A DNA stretch of 64,000 nucleotides from Marinicella litoralis. GTDB lineage: Bacteria; Pseudomonadota; Gammaproteobacteria; Xanthomonadales; Marinicellaceae. The notes beneath the pieces were generated by a model that ran no database searches, was not told the DNA's origin, and saw nothing but the letters and a program-made list of their open reading frames with translations. Positions 63,752 to 64,000 of this stretch are shown in pieces; the first letter of the stretch is position 1, and each line of letters begins with the position of its first letter. The stretch is taken from the NCBI RefSeq assembly GCF_002591915.1, contig NZ_NIHB01000001.1:721805-785804 (forward strand), in the 5' to 3' direction. A program made the translations under genes and the position numbers.

Positions 63752-64000
63752 ATGATTACTTGCATTATTGGAACTAGGGCACAATTGATAAAAATGGCTC
63801 CGGTTATCAAAGAATTGGAATTACATGAGTTGAAATTTCAGATTCTACTGACCGGGCAACACAAGGAAACCATGGATACACTGTTGAATGACTTTGCAAT
63901 CCAAACAAAGCCTATACAACTTGAAAAACCCAACGAAATATCCAGTATTTTCAGAATGGTGTTTTGGTTCCCAAGAACTTTGATTAAGATGTTTATCAAA
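63752..64000 (+). CDS. UDP-GlcNAc 2-epimerase-like protein (partial)
   Basis: The first 83 residues of a gene cut by the window end. It opens MITCIIGTRAQLIKMAPVIK, the N-terminal block of WecB/MnaA-type UDP-N-acetylglucosamine 2-epimerases, followed by the strand-loop ILLTGQHKETMDTLL. Such enzymes make UDP-ManNAc for surface glycans. An AGGA lies before the ATG. The family call rests on the N-terminus only. Confidence 0.8.
   Translation, partial: MITCIIGTRAQLIKMAPVIKELELHELKFQILLTGQHKETMDTLLNDFAIQTKPIQLEKPNEISSIFRMVFWFPRTLIKMFIK

Noticed and set aside
1-64000. tRNA or rRNA genes
   Set aside because: No TPsiC-type GGTTCGAAT block with proper arms was found. One such string near 2470 lies in a coding region and has no cloverleaf.

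Overview
The window is about 64 kb of a moderately AT-rich bacterial chromosome. Its gene content points to a free-living, probably marine gammaproteobacterium: mutL-miaA, argS followed by a SPOR-domain FtsN-like gene, yicC-gmk, FeoAB, a TonB-dependent receptor, a type IV pilin with a sigma-54-type promoter, and a GacA-box/Rsm-type small RNA. Lysyl-endopeptidase-like secreted proteases, choice-of-anchor proteins and many secreted hydrolases resemble the Lysobacterales/Marinicella type of gene set. That placement is inference, because no rRNA or tRNA gene was found.

Layout. 0.1-7.6 kb: small housekeeping or unknown genes (DUF4442 hotdog protein, tail-anchored protein, methyltransferase, ToxR-like membrane regulator, choice-of-anchor protein, S9 peptidase, dtd). 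7.7-8.5 kb: a six-copy tandem array of a 140-bp palindromic unit; relatives of the unit are scattered at 32.4-32.7, 38.2 and 40.5 kb. 8.7-11.9 kb: a large secreted three-module protein with YadA-head-like repeats plus a small secreted partner. 11.9-17.3 kb (minus strand): mutL-miaA and Fur-boxed feoAB. 17.5-23.3 kb: argS, an ftsN-like gene and a large secreted trypsin-like protease. 23.4-29.1 kb (minus strand): lipid A-type acyltransferase, an Rsm/CsrB-type sRNA with a GacA box, FmdB zinc ribbon, clpB with a sigma-32 promoter, and a DUF2254 membrane protein. 29.2-31.9 kb: a Tat-exported molybdenum hydroxylase and its 2Fe-2S subunit. 32.8-38.2 kb: a GMC oxidoreductase and a dipeptide-type ABC importer (two permeases and one fused double ATPase).

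38.4-45.6 kb: fatty acid desaturase divergent from an ArsR-family regulator, DUF4272, a hydrolase-OsmC fusion, DUF2237, RarD, a secreted MBL-fold protein and an M24 peptidase. 45.6-49.2 kb: acyltransferase-3 and two sulfotransferases. 49.7-54.8 kb: a TonB-dependent receptor with strongly biased codons, a methyltransferase, gmk and yicC. 54.9-59.0 kb: a BNR/VPS10-like exported protein and a third sulfotransferase. 59.1-64.0 kb: pilA followed by a multi-span TPR protein resembling GT-C glycosyltransferases, a polyprenyl-phosphate-sugar-synthase-like GT2, an LPG-synthase/AglD-type membrane protein and the start of a UDP-GlcNAc 2-epimerase. This looks like the beginning of a pilin or surface glycan locus.

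The strongest non-coding discovery is the minus-strand sRNA at 24381-24571. It has ten GGA motifs, several presented in hairpin loops, a rho-independent terminator, and an 18-bp palindrome matching the GacA upstream activating sequence about 64 bp before the predicted start. The window therefore contains a Gac/Rsm output gene, although gacA, gacS and csrA are not in it.
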